Assembly: GCA_029212785.1 (NCBI GenBank)
Contig: JARGOG010000022.1
Location: 1-53,145, forward strand
Length of the DNA stretch: 53,145 nt
Direction: 5' to 3'
From: Thalassobaculaceae bacterium
Lineage (GTDB): Bacteria > Pseudomonadota > Alphaproteobacteria > Thalassobaculales > Thalassobaculaceae
A program made the translations under genes and the position numbers. The notes under the pieces were generated by a model that saw only the letters and a program-made list of their open reading frames with translations, had not been told where the DNA came from and searched no databases. Below, piece by piece: positions 16,502 to 25,499 of this stretch. The stretch's first letter is position 1. The number at the start of each line of letters is the position of its first letter.

Positions 16502-17278
16502 ATGGCCCTTGCTTACGAGGCAGAAATCCCGTCCGTGCGCGATCAGGTCAGCGAAGAGGAGTGGCAGATCCGTGTCGATCTCGCCTGCCTCTACCGTCTC
16601 GTCGCGTTCTACCGCTGGACCGACTCGATCTACACCCATCTCTCCGCCCGCATCCCGGGGCCGGACCACCACTTCCTGCTGAACCCCTACGGGCTGATGT
16701 TCGAAGAGGTGACGGCGTCGTCGCTGGTGAAGATCGACACCGAAGGCAAGTCCGTCATGGACTCGCCCTTCGAGGTGAACGAGGCCGGCTTCACCATCCA
16801 CTCCGCCGTTCACATGGCGCGGCCCGAGGTGATGTGCGTCGCCCACACCCACACCCGCGCCGGCATGGCGGTCTCGGCCCAGAAGGAAGGGCTGCTGCCG
16901 ATCACCCAGAATGCGATGATGTTCTATGGTGATCACCTCGCCTATCACAGCTACGAGGGCATCGCGCTCGACCTCGACGAGCGCGAGCGTCTCCAGGCCG
17001 ATCTCGGCGACCGTTACGCCATGATCCTGCGCAACCACGGGCTGCTGGCCTGTGGGCGGACGATCGGCGAGGCGTTCGAGATTCTGCAGAATCTGGAACA
17101 TGCCTGCGTCGCGCAGCTCTCGGCCCAGACCGGCCAGGAACTGATCATCCCGTCGGATGGCGTCTGCCAGCATACCGCCGACCAGTTCTGGGGCGACGGT
17201 ACCCGGGTCTTCGGCGAACGGGCCTGGCCGGCCATGCGCCGGATGATGGACCGCTACAGCCCGGGCTACGACGCCTGA
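16502..17278 (+). CDS. Class II aldolase/adducin family protein
   Basis: A 258-residue member of the family of L-fuculose-phosphate aldolase and its non-aldolase relatives. Zinc ligands are H115 and H117 in VAHTHTRAG and H179 in LRNHG, all conserved; FTIHSAVHMARP near residue 100 is also characteristic. These enzymes cleave or epimerise phosphosugars or act as decarboxylases; the substrate is not evident. The ATG at 16502 has AGGAGG 5 bases before it, while the overlapping GTG at 16499 is too close to that site. It begins the long plus-strand accessory block and lies 67 bases before an amidohydrolase. Confidence 0.87.
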   Translation: MALAYEAEIPSVRDQVSEEEWQIRVDLACLYRLVAFYRWTDSIYTHLSARIPGPDHHFLLNPYGLMFEEVTASSLVKIDTEGKSVMDSPFEVNEAGFTIHSAVHMARPEVMCVAHTHTRAGMAVSAQKEGLLPITQNAMMFYGDHLAYHSYEGIALDLDERERLQADLGDRYAMILRNHGLLACGRTIGEAFEILQNLEHACVAQLSAQTGQELIIPSDGVCQHTADQFWGDGTRVFGERAWPAMRRMMDRYSPGYDA

Positions 17279-17345
17279 CGCGGGTTTGATCCGACCGACC
17301 GATATCGACCGACCTACACACCCCTCTACTCCGGGAGACATATGC

Positions 17346-18974
17346 ATGGCGCGGGTGGCCGCTGACACCGTCCTTTCGGGCGGAAAGGTCTTTCTTGGCC
17401 CGGGCCTCGGCTTTGCCGAGGCGGTGGCGATCTGGCAGGGACGCGTTCTGGCGACCGGCAAGGCCTCGGAGATCGCCGATCTGGTCGGTCCGGACACGAA
17501 GCAGATCGATCTGGCGGGCCGTCTGGCGGTGCCGGGCCTGAACGACGCCCACCAGCACATGATGACCGTCGGCATGGGCCAGCTCGAGGTCAACCTCAAG
17601 GGCGAGGACATGACCTGCATCGCCGACATCCTGGCGGCGATCAAGGCGCGGGCCGAGGAGACACCGCCGGGCGACTGGGTGATGGGACGCGGCTACGACC
17701 ACTTCAATCTGGCCGAGAAGCGCCACCCGCTGCGCGAAGAACTGGACCTGGTGGCGCCGGATCACCCGGTCTACATCAGGCGCACCTGCGGCCACATGGG
17801 GGTCGCCAATTCCAAGGCGCTGGAGCTGGCGCAGATCCGCGAAGGCATCGCCGATCCCGCCGGCGGCCATGTGGAGGCGCAGAACGGCAAGCTGACGGGT
17901 CTGCTGCAGGAGAACGCCCAGAAACTCGTCGCCCGGGCCTTCCCGAAGGCCGGGATGGACGATTTCGTGAACGGCATCGAGGCGGGCGCCAGGCTCAACC
18001 TGTCCTACGGTTTCACGTCCTGCACCGATCCGGGGGTCGGCCTGCGTGAGGGTTACCGCGACTGGCAGGCCTATCTCTACGCGCGGCGCCAGGGCCGTCT
18101 CCCCCAGCGCATGTATCTGATGCCGCTGGCGGGCGCCACCGGCTGGCCGGACCGGATCCTCGATATGGATTTCATGACCGGCGACGGCGACGAGTGGGTG
18201 CGCACCGGGCCGATGAAGCTGTTCGCCGACGGCTCGGCGGGCGGCAAGACGGCGGCTATGTCATCGCCCTATGCCGACGATTCCGAGAATTTCGGCATCT
18301 TCATCTACGGTGACGAGGAGATCCACGGCTACATCGCCGACTATCATGCCCGCGGTTTCCAGATCGCCACCCACGCCATCGGCGACGCGGCGATCGAACA
18401 GGTGCTGAGCGGCTACGAGAAGGCGATCGGCAACCAGGTCCATTCCGACCGGCGCCATCGGATCGAACACTGCGGTTTCCTGTCCAAGGATCAGATCGCC
18501 CGCATGGCCCGCGCCGGCGTGCTGCCCGCCCCGCAGTCGATCTTCCTCTACGAGTTCGGCGACCTCTATATCGACGCGCTGGGCCCTGAGCGGCCGGCGG
18601 CGAGCTATCCGATGCGCAGCTGGATCGATGCCGGCCTGCATCCCTCGGGCAGCTCGGACGGGCCGGTCTCCCAGACCAACCCGTTCCGCGGCATGTACAC
18701 CATGGTCACCCGCAGGACATCCAAGGGCACGGTGATCGGCGCCCATGAGGCGATCTCCCTCGAGGAGGCGATCGGCGCCTATACGGTGAACGGCGCTTAC
18801 GGCTCGTTCGAGGAGGGGCTGAAGGGCACGCTGGAGGTCGGCAGGCTGGGCGACGTGGCGGTGCTCGACACCGACCTCTTCGCCACCGAGCCGGAAGCCT
18901 GGATCGACGCTCAATGCGACCTGACGGTGCTCGGCGGCGACGTGGCGTATGATCGGGCTGCCCAGGTTGGCTGA
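17346..18974 (+). CDS. Amidohydrolase family 3 protein (YtcJ-like)
   Basis: A 542-residue metal-dependent hydrolase of the amidohydrolase superfamily, YtcJ / N-substituted formamide deformylase branch. The metal-binding HxH is H69-Q-H71 in NDAHQH. Later elements include MKLFADGSAGGKTAA, IATHAIGDAAI and RIEHCGF, all typical of this branch, and the length of about 540 residues fits. The ATG at 17346 is preferred to an upstream start at 17286, which would add a non-conserved tail. It is separated by 36 bases from another amidohydrolase, so the two are likely co-transcribed. Substrates in the family include N-formyl compounds and aryl amides. Confidence 0.86.
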   Translation: MARVAADTVLSGGKVFLGPGLGFAEAVAIWQGRVLATGKASEIADLVGPDTKQIDLAGRLAVPGLNDAHQHMMTVGMGQLEVNLKGEDMTCIADILAAIKARAEETPPGDWVMGRGYDHFNLAEKRHPLREELDLVAPDHPVYIRRTCGHMGVANSKALELAQIREGIADPAGGHVEAQNGKLTGLLQENAQKLVARAFPKAGMDDFVNGIEAGARLNLSYGFTSCTDPGVGLREGYRDWQAYLYARRQGRLPQRMYLMPLAGATGWPDRILDMDFMTGDGDEWVRTGPMKLFADGSAGGKTAAMSSPYADDSENFGIFIYGDEEIHGYIADYHARGFQIATHAIGDAAIEQVLSGYEKAIGNQVHSDRRHRIEHCGFLSKDQIARMARAGVLPAPQSIFLYEFGDLYIDALGPERPAASYPMRSWIDAGLHPSGSSDGPVSQTNPFRGMYTMVTRRTSKGTVIGAHEAISLEEAIGAYTVNGAYGSFEEGLKGTLEVGRLGDVAVLDTDLFATEPEAWIDAQCDLTVLGGDVAYDRAAQVG

Positions 18975-19010
18975 TCCGCGTTTGCACAAGGGCAAGAAGA
19001 AGGACGCACG

Positions 19011-20462
19011 ATGACCACGACCGTCATCAAGAACGCAGACTGGGTGGTTGCCTGGGATCCGCAAGCCGGTGCCGAAGGCACCGGCGGGCATGTGTATCTG
19101 AAGAACGCGGACATCGCCTTCCGCGACCACGAGCTGATCCATGTCGGCAAGGGGTATGACGGCCCGGCGGACGTGACCCTGGTCGGGGCGGGGAAGATGC
19201 TCATCCCCGGCTTCATCGATGTACACACCCATGCCGCCTCGGAGCCCGGCAACAAGGGGCTGAACGAGGAACTCGGCTCGCCCAAGCTCGGCCAGTCCTC
19301 GCTTTACGAGTATATGCCGGTCTTCCGCATGCTGCCCGAGGGGGCGAGCCCGGCCATGAACTTCGCCATCCACGAGATGCTGAAGAGCGGCGTCACCACC
19401 TATTGCGACCTGTCGATCGCCCGCGACGGCTGGGTCGAGGACGTGGCGTCGACCGGCATCCGCGGCGTGCTCTGTCCGATGTATCGCTCGGCGGTCTGGA
19501 CGACCAAGGACGGCCACTCCGTCGTCTATGACTGGGACGAGGGCGCCGGCGAGCGGGCGATGGAGCGGGCCATCGCCGTCATCGACGAGGCCGATGCCCA
19601 TCCGTCGGGCCGCCTGTCAGGCATGATGGGGCCGTCGCAGATCGACACCTGCACGGCCGAGCTGATCCAGGCCTCCCATAAGGAGGCGATGGACCGCGGC
19701 ATCACCATGCACATCCACGCCGCCCAGAGCGTCGTCGAGTTCAACGAGATGACCCGGCGCCACGGCATGACGCCGATCGAGTGGCTGGACGATCTCGGTG
19801 TGCTGACCGACGGCACCATCGTCGCCCACGGCATCTTCCTGAACGACCACCCCTGGCTGCACTGGCCGCAGGCGAATGATTTCGGCCGTCTGGTCGCCTC
19901 GGGTGCGGGCGTGGCGCACTGCCCGAACGTGTTCTGGCGCCGCGGCATCGCGCTGAACCATGTCGGACGCTACATGGATGCGGGCATCCCGCTCGGCCTC
20001 GGCACCGACACCTTCCCGCACAACTTTCTGCACGAGATGGAGGTGGCGATGATCGCCGGGCGCCTGATGGCCGGCGACTACACCAACGCCAGCACCGAGC
20101 AGATCTTCTATGCGGCGACCGCCGGTGCGGCGGCGCTGATCGGTCGTGACGATATCGGCCGGTTGGAAGTGGGCTGCAAGGCCGATTTCACGGTGGTCGA
20201 CTGCGCCCACCCGTATATGCAGCCGCTGCGCGACCCGATCCGCAGCCTGCTCTACTCCGCAGGCGACCGCGCGGTGGAGGATGTCTGGGTGCATGGCGAG
20301 AAGGTGGTGTCGAAGGGCGAGGTCACGCGGATCGATGTCGCCGACGCCGCGGCCAAATTGAACAAGTTCCAGGAGATCACGATCTCCGGCGTGCGCCAGC
20401 GCGACTGGGCCGGCCGCGACATCGACACGATGACGCCGACCGTATTCGAGACGCGGGAATAG
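19011..20462 (+). CDS. Amidohydrolase, deaminase-type (ATZ/TRZ-like)
   Basis: A 483-residue amidohydrolase of the cytosine deaminase/chlorohydrolase group. Metal ligands are H72 and H74 in DVHTHAAS, a later histidine in MHIHAAQS, one in IVAHGIF, and the aspartate in LGTDTFPHN. Members deaminate or dechlorinate N-heterocycles such as guanine, methylthioadenosine or triazines; which ring is used here cannot be read. An AAGGAC ribosome site precedes the ATG. It follows the YtcJ-like gene and is in the same block as hydantoinase and D-carbamoylase, which supports a role in turning over nitrogen-containing cyclic compounds. Confidence 0.84.
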   Translation: MTTTVIKNADWVVAWDPQAGAEGTGGHVYLKNADIAFRDHELIHVGKGYDGPADVTLVGAGKMLIPGFIDVHTHAASEPGNKGLNEELGSPKLGQSSLYEYMPVFRMLPEGASPAMNFAIHEMLKSGVTTYCDLSIARDGWVEDVASTGIRGVLCPMYRSAVWTTKDGHSVVYDWDEGAGERAMERAIAVIDEADAHPSGRLSGMMGPSQIDTCTAELIQASHKEAMDRGITMHIHAAQSVVEFNEMTRRHGMTPIEWLDDLGVLTDGTIVAHGIFLNDHPWLHWPQANDFGRLVASGAGVAHCPNVFWRRGIALNHVGRYMDAGIPLGLGTDTFPHNFLHEMEVAMIAGRLMAGDYTNASTEQIFYAATAGAAALIGRDDIGRLEVGCKADFTVVDCAHPYMQPLRDPIRSLLYSAGDRAVEDVWVHGEKVVSKGEVTRIDVADAAAKLNKFQEITISGVRQRDWAGRDIDTMTPTVFETRE

Positions 20463-20748
20463 GTAGCGAAAAATCCGACTTCCCGGACGGCCTCGGATCT
20501 TATCCAAGGGTGAGCCGGGACCGTGCCCAGGCGTTCCTCATTGGGGTCCTGGATAGCGACGGTGCCGCTTCCAGGAAGTCGTCGAGGGGGAGGCGGGAGG
20601 CCGAGCCCGACCAGGGTACTCGCCGTTCACCGCCCGTCACAACTGGTTGAGAACCGGGCGAGGTGATTGTAACCGAAAGCGCGTCGGGCTCATTTGGCTG
20701 CGTGACGTCGAACGGATCGACGCATGCAATCAGGGAGCCGATCACGCC
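20463..20748. other. Intergenic stretch of 286 bases
   Basis: There is no credible gene here. It contains CTCGCC (20620-20625) and a GGGCGAG about 35 bases later that could pair into a loose hairpin. The CACCGCCCGTCACA at 20628-20641 happens to match a universal 16S rRNA segment, but nothing around it does. A promoter for the membrane protein and folD genes probably lies here, but I cannot point to convincing -35/-10 boxes. Confidence 0.4.
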
Positions 20749-21258
20749 ATGGCCACCACCGACACCTATCGCAGCCCGACCATTCCGCCGCTGACCGCCG
20801 CCACGCTGGGGCTGATGTTCCTCGCCGGCGCCGTTGCAACCATGGCCTTCGATCTCTGGGGTCAGCTCATTAGCCCGGCGCTCGGCTTCGCCAACCTGTC
20901 GCCGCACGGCCTGGCCAAGAGCCTGCTCGGCACCTTCGGCCTGCCGAACGGCGATTTCGCCGGCTATTTCGTGCATTTCTATCTGGTCGGGCTGATCGGC
21001 TATCCGGTCGGCTGGTTGTTCATCTTCAAGCCAATCTGGGACAAGGTCCTGGGCGGGGTCGGCGGGCTGGGCGGCTGGTTCCTGCCGGCGGCGGTGTATG
21101 GCTTCGGGCTTTGGGTGTTTGCCATCGGCGGCATCACCGCGATCGCCGGCTTGCCTTTGTTCCTGAACTTCACCGGGATCACCTGGGTCGCCCTGGTCGG
21201 CCATGTGCTCTACGGCATCGTGCTGGTCCTGGTGATGCGGCTGGCGACACGGGGCTGA
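20749..21258 (+). CDS. Integral membrane protein with four helices, unknown function
   Basis: A 169-residue, very hydrophobic protein with four predicted helices, around residues 15-35, 68-92, 105-128 and 135-162. A soluble loop between helices 1 and 2 contains SPHGLAKSLLGTFGLPNGDF. The ATG at 20749 follows AGGGAG; longer in-frame starts would prepend a polar tail. I do not recognise the family, though the glycine-rich helices suggest a compact bundle rather than a carrier. It lies between the deaminase-type amidohydrolase and folD on the same strand. Confidence 0.75.
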   Translation: MATTDTYRSPTIPPLTAATLGLMFLAGAVATMAFDLWGQLISPALGFANLSPHGLAKSLLGTFGLPNGDFAGYFVHFYLVGLIGYPVGWLFIFKPIWDKVLGGVGGLGGWFLPAAVYGFGLWVFAIGGITAIAGLPLFLNFTGITWVALVGHVLYGIVLVLVMRLATRG

Positions 21259-21369
21259 GATACCGACGCTTCTCTCCATCCCCGACACCGGGGGTCGCAC
21301 TCGCGCCACGGCGCCTGTAAAAGGCGCGCTATGCGGATGGCGTGGCCGCGGATGTGACGGAGAATGCCG

Positions 21370-22215
21370 ATGAAGATCGAAGCCAAGGACATCGTCGACG
21401 GCATCAAGGCCGAGGTCATGGCCGGCGTCGACGCGCACAAGACCAGAGGCGTGGAGCCGATGATCCGGGTGATTGTCGCGACCGATGACGCGGCCGTGCT
21501 CTCCTACGTCCGTTCCAAGGTCAAGCAGGCCGCCACTCTCGGCATCGCCATGGAGGTGGTCGAATTCGGCCCCGACAAGAATCAGGCGGCTTTCGAGGAT
21601 CTGATCACGCGGTCCAACGCGGATCCCGCCATCCACGGCGTCATGGTCGAGTTGCCGGTGCGCGACGGTCTGAACCATGACCGGGTGCTCTCGATCCTCG
21701 ATCCGAAGAAGGACGTGGACGGACTGACCACACTGAACCAGGGCCTGATCCAGCAGAGCCGCGAGGCCGAGGCGATCTGTCCGGCGACACCGCAGGCCTG
21801 CATCCGTCTGGCGGAGACCGTCGGCGCGCTCGAGGGCGCGCATGTCGCTGTCGTCGGCCGGGGACCGACCGTGGGCAAGCCGCTGGCGGCGATGCTGATC
21901 AACCGCAGCGCCACCGTCACCGTCGCCCATAGCCGCACGCGGGATCTCGCCGCCACCATCGCCCCCTGCCGCTTCGTCTTCGCCGCGACCGGCCGTCCGG
22001 GGCTGCTGAATGCCGGCAACGTCACCGCCGACCATGTCATTCTGGACGCCGGTATCGCCTACAAGGACGACAAGCTGGTCGGCGATTTCGACGCCGAGGC
22101 GGCCGAGCGCGTCGCTGCGTATACCCCGGTGCCGGGAGGGGTGGGTCGGGTCACCTCGGCGATGATCTTCGCCAATCTGCTGAAATGCATGGACCTCCAG
22201 GGACACGGTGCGTGA
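21370..22215 (+). CDS. folD: FolD-type methylene-THF dehydrogenase with altered cyclohydrolase site
   Basis: A 281-residue NAD(P)-dependent methylenetetrahydrofolate dehydrogenase. Y46 and K50 in SYVRSKVK and D117 in DPKKDVDG match E. coli Y50, K54 and D121. The position of E. coli Q98 (VQLPLP) is E94 here (VELPV), at identical spacing from K50 and D117. The closing PGGVGP motif reads PGGVGR and the nucleotide loop reads GRGPTVGKP. Known work on this family ties that Gln and the Lys to the cyclohydrolase step, so this copy may be mainly a dehydrogenase. It overlaps by one base the next gene, a separate cyclohydrolase. The ATG at 21370 has CGGAG 8 bases upstream; ATG 21364 is the alternative. 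Confidence 0.88.
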   Translation: MKIEAKDIVDGIKAEVMAGVDAHKTRGVEPMIRVIVATDDAAVLSYVRSKVKQAATLGIAMEVVEFGPDKNQAAFEDLITRSNADPAIHGVMVELPVRDGLNHDRVLSILDPKKDVDGLTTLNQGLIQQSREAEAICPATPQACIRLAETVGALEGAHVAVVGRGPTVGKPLAAMLINRSATVTVAHSRTRDLAATIAPCRFVFAATGRPGLLNAGNVTADHVILDAGIAYKDDKLVGDFDAEAAERVAAYTPVPGGVGRVTSAMIFANLLKCMDLQGHGA

Positions 22216-22823
22216 TGAGCGACGACACGATCTTCGACCAGTCTATCGCCGGCTTTCTCGATGCCATCGCCAGCGACGCCCCGGTGCCGGGCGGCGGTTC
22301 GGTGAGCTCCTACACCGCCGCTGCCGGGATGGCGCTGGTGGTCATGGCGCTCGAGGTCTCGATCAAGAAGGCGGAGGACACGGGCCCCTTCGTCACCCTG
22401 ATCGACCGCGGTCGCTCGGTCATCGCCGAGCTCAAGACCAGTCTGGTCGCCGATATCGATTCGTTCTCGGCCTATATGGCGACGTTGAAGATGCCGAAGG
22501 GCACGGACGCGGACGTGGCGGCGCGCAAGGCGGCGATGGGGCAGGCGGCGGTCACCTCGACTGCCGTGCCGATCGCGGCGGCGGCCCATTGCGTCGAAGG
22601 CCTCAGGGTCGCGGTGGAGGCGCGGGCGATCTGCCGCCCGACGATCATGAGCGACGTCTATGCAGGGGCCAACCTGCTCGAGGCGTCGTGCCGGTCGATT
22701 CTGCTGAATGTCGATGCCAATCTCGGCTCGATTCCCGCCGCCGCCGACCGCACGCGCTATTCCGAAGCGAAGACGGACCTGCTCGGCGAGGCGGCGGATC
22801 TGCTCGCGAAGGCGTCCGGATAA
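22215..22823 (+). CDS. fchA: Cyclodeaminase-type methenyl-THF cyclohydrolase (FTCD_C family)
   Basis: A 202-residue all-helical protein of the formiminotransferase-cyclodeaminase C-terminal family. The hallmark DAPVPGGGSVSSYTAA appears at residues 17-32. Stand-alone members serve as methenyl-THF cyclohydrolase (FchA) or formimino-THF cyclodeaminase. The start overlaps the folD stop (TGATG), so the two are translationally coupled. That makes the cyclohydrolase reading attractive, because the neighbouring FolD has a substituted cyclohydrolase-site residue. No formiminotransferase domain gene is present in the window, which argues against a histidine/purine formimino pathway here. Confidence 0.82.
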   Translation: MSDDTIFDQSIAGFLDAIASDAPVPGGGSVSSYTAAAGMALVVMALEVSIKKAEDTGPFVTLIDRGRSVIAELKTSLVADIDSFSAYMATLKMPKGTDADVAARKAAMGQAAVTSTAVPIAAAAHCVEGLRVAVEARAICRPTIMSDVYAGANLLEASCRSILLNVDANLGSIPAAADRTRYSEAKTDLLGEAADLLAKASG

Positions 22824-22894
22824 CCCGGCCTCTCAGCCTTTCCGGACCGTGGTAGAGTGCGCTCATCCATAGCCGGACCGGGAGACGGTGAGAC

Positions 22895-23926
22895 GTGACC
22901 GCGAACAGATTACCGGCAGAGATGCGCACCATCGCCCGTCGCGCCGCCGTCCTGGAACCGGCGAACGTGCAGGCGACCCTGCATGCCGCTTGGCCGCCCC
23001 ATGATCGGGCCGTGCTGGCGCGTACCGACGGGCTGATCAAGCGGCTGCGCGTGCTGGCTGGCGACAATACTGCTTTCACCTACATGGACGCCCGCGCCTG
23101 GGCGACGCAGGAGAATAGCAAGCTCCGCGCCGAGCGCTACGGGACGGAAAAGGTCTGGCAGGCGGTGGCGCCGAACGGCCGGCAGGTCAGCTTTCCGCTG
23201 GAGACCGCGGCGGCAGAGGCGTTCAAGTCGCTGATCGACGAGTCCGGAGGGATGTACGAGCGCCCGCTGCTGAACCTGATCGACCAACGCGTCGGACTGG
23301 GCGACGTCTTCATCGATGTGGGTGCCCATGTCGGCTACGTCAGCGCGATGGCGGCGACCACCGGCGCGACTGTATTCGCCATCGAGTTTCAGCGTGAGCT
23401 GATCCCGCTGATCGAACAGGCGGCGACACTGAACGAGTTCGACCTGCTGCGACCTTTGCATGTCGGGGCGTCGCAGGCGGCCGGCCTGTCGGTGGCGATG
23501 CGGGGGCACCTCTCCCCCGGACAGAAGCTGGAGACGGCGCTCTCGCGCAAGATGCTCGGCGACGATCCGGCCTCGGTGCTGAATGATTATGTGCCGGTGA
23601 TGACCCTGGATCAGTTGTTCGACAATGATCTGCTGGCGCCGAAGCTGGTGAAGATCGATGTTGAAGGCCATGAGATTGGCGTGCTGGAAGGGGCCCGCGG
23701 CCTGATCGCGCGGGGAAAGACGAGCTTCGTCGTCGAGTTCCATCCGCATCTGGTCACGGCCTACGGCCGGAGCGCCGACGATCTCATCGCCCTGTTGCCC
23801 GCCGGATGGCGGACCTCTCAGCTTTCCGATGACGGGTTGGCGGCGCTGCCGTCGATGAAGGATGTGGTGCCTGACATCCGCGATCCGAATCCGAAGCTGG
23901 TCTTCGACCCTCCCCGGCAGGAGTGA
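22895..23926 (+). CDS. FkbM family SAM-dependent methyltransferase (copy 1)
   Basis: A 343-residue protein with a C-terminal FkbM methyltransferase domain from about residue 130. SAM-binding motif I is FIDVGAHVGYVS, followed by AIEFQREL, KIDVEGHEIGVL and VVEFHPHLV, all signature segments. The N-terminal 120 residues are helical and shared with copy 2 in style. The GTG start at 22895 has GGGAGACGG upstream. FkbM enzymes O-methylate sugars or polyketides, and in bacteria they often sit in surface-polysaccharide loci. The last 35 residues (DVVPDIRDPNPKLVF) are nearly the same as in copy 2 at 31.0 kb, so the two are close paralogues. Confidence 0.88.
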   Translation: MTANRLPAEMRTIARRAAVLEPANVQATLHAAWPPHDRAVLARTDGLIKRLRVLAGDNTAFTYMDARAWATQENSKLRAERYGTEKVWQAVAPNGRQVSFPLETAAAEAFKSLIDESGGMYERPLLNLIDQRVGLGDVFIDVGAHVGYVSAMAATTGATVFAIEFQRELIPLIEQAATLNEFDLLRPLHVGASQAAGLSVAMRGHLSPGQKLETALSRKMLGDDPASVLNDYVPVMTLDQLFDNDLLAPKLVKIDVEGHEIGVLEGARGLIARGKTSFVVEFHPHLVTAYGRSADDLIALLPAGWRTSQLSDDGLAALPSMKDVVPDIRDPNPKLVFDPPRQE

Positions 23927-24037
23927 GCGGCGCCGTTGGCGGCGCGGCCGCAGAGTTCGATCACCGACCTCTGGGCGGGCCGGTTTTCGCGTGCTTAACT
24001 TCAGGCAACGACTTGCTGACATTCCGGGAGCATTCAG

Positions 24038-25498
24038 GTGAGCGAATACGACGTCATCATCAAAGGCGGAACCGTGGTCAACGCGGCCGATACGCAGAAG
24101 GCCGATATCGGCATCAAGGACGGCCGCGTCGTCGCCCTGGCCGAGAAGTTGACCGGGTCCGCGGCGCGGACAATCGATGCCGGTGGCCGCTATGTTCTAC
24201 CGGGCGGTGTCGATAGCCATTGCCACATCCAGCAGCCGTCCTCCGGCGGCGGTCAGAACGCCGAAACGTGGGAGAGCGGTACGCGCTCGGCCGCCTGCGG
24301 CGGTACGACGACGGTGATCGCCTTCGCCGCCCAGGAGAAGGGCAAGGGCGTGCGTCACATGGTCGAGGACTATCACGAGAAGGCGAAGCAGGCCTGCATC
24401 GACTACAGCTTCCACATCATCATCAACGATCCTTCCGACGCGGTGATGAATGACGAGATACCGGCGCTGATCGAGTCCGGTCTCCGGTCGCTCAAGCTGT
24501 TCATGACCTATCCAAAGAACCGGGTCGACGATCGCGAGATTCTGCGAATCTTCGAGACCGCGCGGCGGCATCAGGCCCTGGTTTGCGTGCATGCCGAGAA
24601 CCACGACGCCATCATGTACATGACGGAGAAACTGGTCGGGACCGGTTTCGGCAAGACCAAGTACCACGCGTGGTGCAAGCCGCCGCTGGTCGAGCGCGAG
24701 GCCTGCCAGCGGGTGATCATGCTGTCCGAGCTGATGGACCTGCCGATCCAGATCTTCCACGTCACCTGCGAGGAGGCGGCGGAAGAGATTCGCCGGGCTC
24801 AGGCGCGCGGCGTGAAGGTCTTCGCCGAGACCTGCCCGCAGTATTTCGTGCTGACCGCCGACGATCTCGACGGCGACCAGCGGGTCGGCGCGCGGGTGCT
24901 GTGCTCGCCGGCGCCGCGCTCGGTCGCCGACCAGGAGGCGCTGTGGAACCATGTCCGCATGGGAACCATCGGCAATGTCACCTCCGATCACGCGCCCTAC
25001 AACATCGACGCACCGGACGGAAAATTCTGGGCCGGCGACAACGCGCCGTTCAGCCAGATCGCCAACGGCGTGCCGGGGCTGGAGACGCGCATGCCGATCA
25101 CTTTCTCCGAAGGCGTGGTGAAGGGGCGCATCGACATGCAGACCTTTGTCGCCCTCACCTCGACCAACTCGGCCAAGCTGTTCGGGATCTACCCGCAGAA
25201 GGGCCGGATCGGGATCGGCGCGGACGCCGATATCGTGATCTGGGACGCCGAGAAGCAGGTGACCGTCTCTCAGGACATGCTGCACCACGACACCGACTAC
25301 ACCCCGTATGAGGGCATGCAGGTGACGGGCTGGCCCGCGGTCACCCTGTCGCGCGGCAAGGTGATCTGGAACGAAGGTGAGGTCGAGTGTCAGAAAGGGT
25401 GGGGCAAATTCCTCGCCCGCGCGCCCTACGACTACATCAAGCCGTCGGGCAAGTTCCCGACCCCGTTCAACCCGATCACCGGACAGATCGAGGGCTGA
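24038..25498 (+). CDS. D-hydantoinase / dihydropyrimidinase
   Basis: A 486-residue cyclic amidohydrolase that opens hydantoin or dihydropyrimidine rings to N-carbamoyl amino acids. The binuclear metal site is visible: H61 and H63 in DSHCHIQQP, the carbamylated K153 in LKLFMTYP, a histidine in VCVHAEN, another in FHVTCEEAA, and the aspartate in TSDHAPY. Length and closing GKFLARAPYDYI fit the family. The GTG start at 24038 has GGGAG 8 bases upstream. The next step, N-carbamoyl-D-amino acid hydrolysis, is encoded at 34.8 kb. It is followed by a methyltransferase after one base. Confidence 0.92.
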   Translation: MSEYDVIIKGGTVVNAADTQKADIGIKDGRVVALAEKLTGSAARTIDAGGRYVLPGGVDSHCHIQQPSSGGGQNAETWESGTRSAACGGTTTVIAFAAQEKGKGVRHMVEDYHEKAKQACIDYSFHIIINDPSDAVMNDEIPALIESGLRSLKLFMTYPKNRVDDREILRIFETARRHQALVCVHAENHDAIMYMTEKLVGTGFGKTKYHAWCKPPLVEREACQRVIMLSELMDLPIQIFHVTCEEAAEEIRRAQARGVKVFAETCPQYFVLTADDLDGDQRVGARVLCSPAPRSVADQEALWNHVRMGTIGNVTSDHAPYNIDAPDGKFWAGDNAPFSQIANGVPGLETRMPITFSEGVVKGRIDMQTFVALTSTNSAKLFGIYPQKGRIGIGADADIVIWDAEKQVTVSQDMLHHDTDYTPYEGMQVTGWPAVTLSRGKVIWNEGEVECQKGWGKFLARAPYDYIKPSGKFPTPFNPITGQIEG

Positions 25499-25499
25499 C

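Noticed and set aside
20628-20641. Exact 14-base match to the universal CACCGCCCGTCACA segment of 16S rRNA
   Set aside because: Bases on either side do not continue the rRNA sequence or its helices, so it is a chance match.
20500-22206. Open frame of 568 codons opposite the membrane protein, folD and start of fchA
   Set aside because: Its composition (His/Arg/Gln/Asp-rich, low complexity) is that of an antisense frame in high-GC DNA, and the plus strand encodes clear families.
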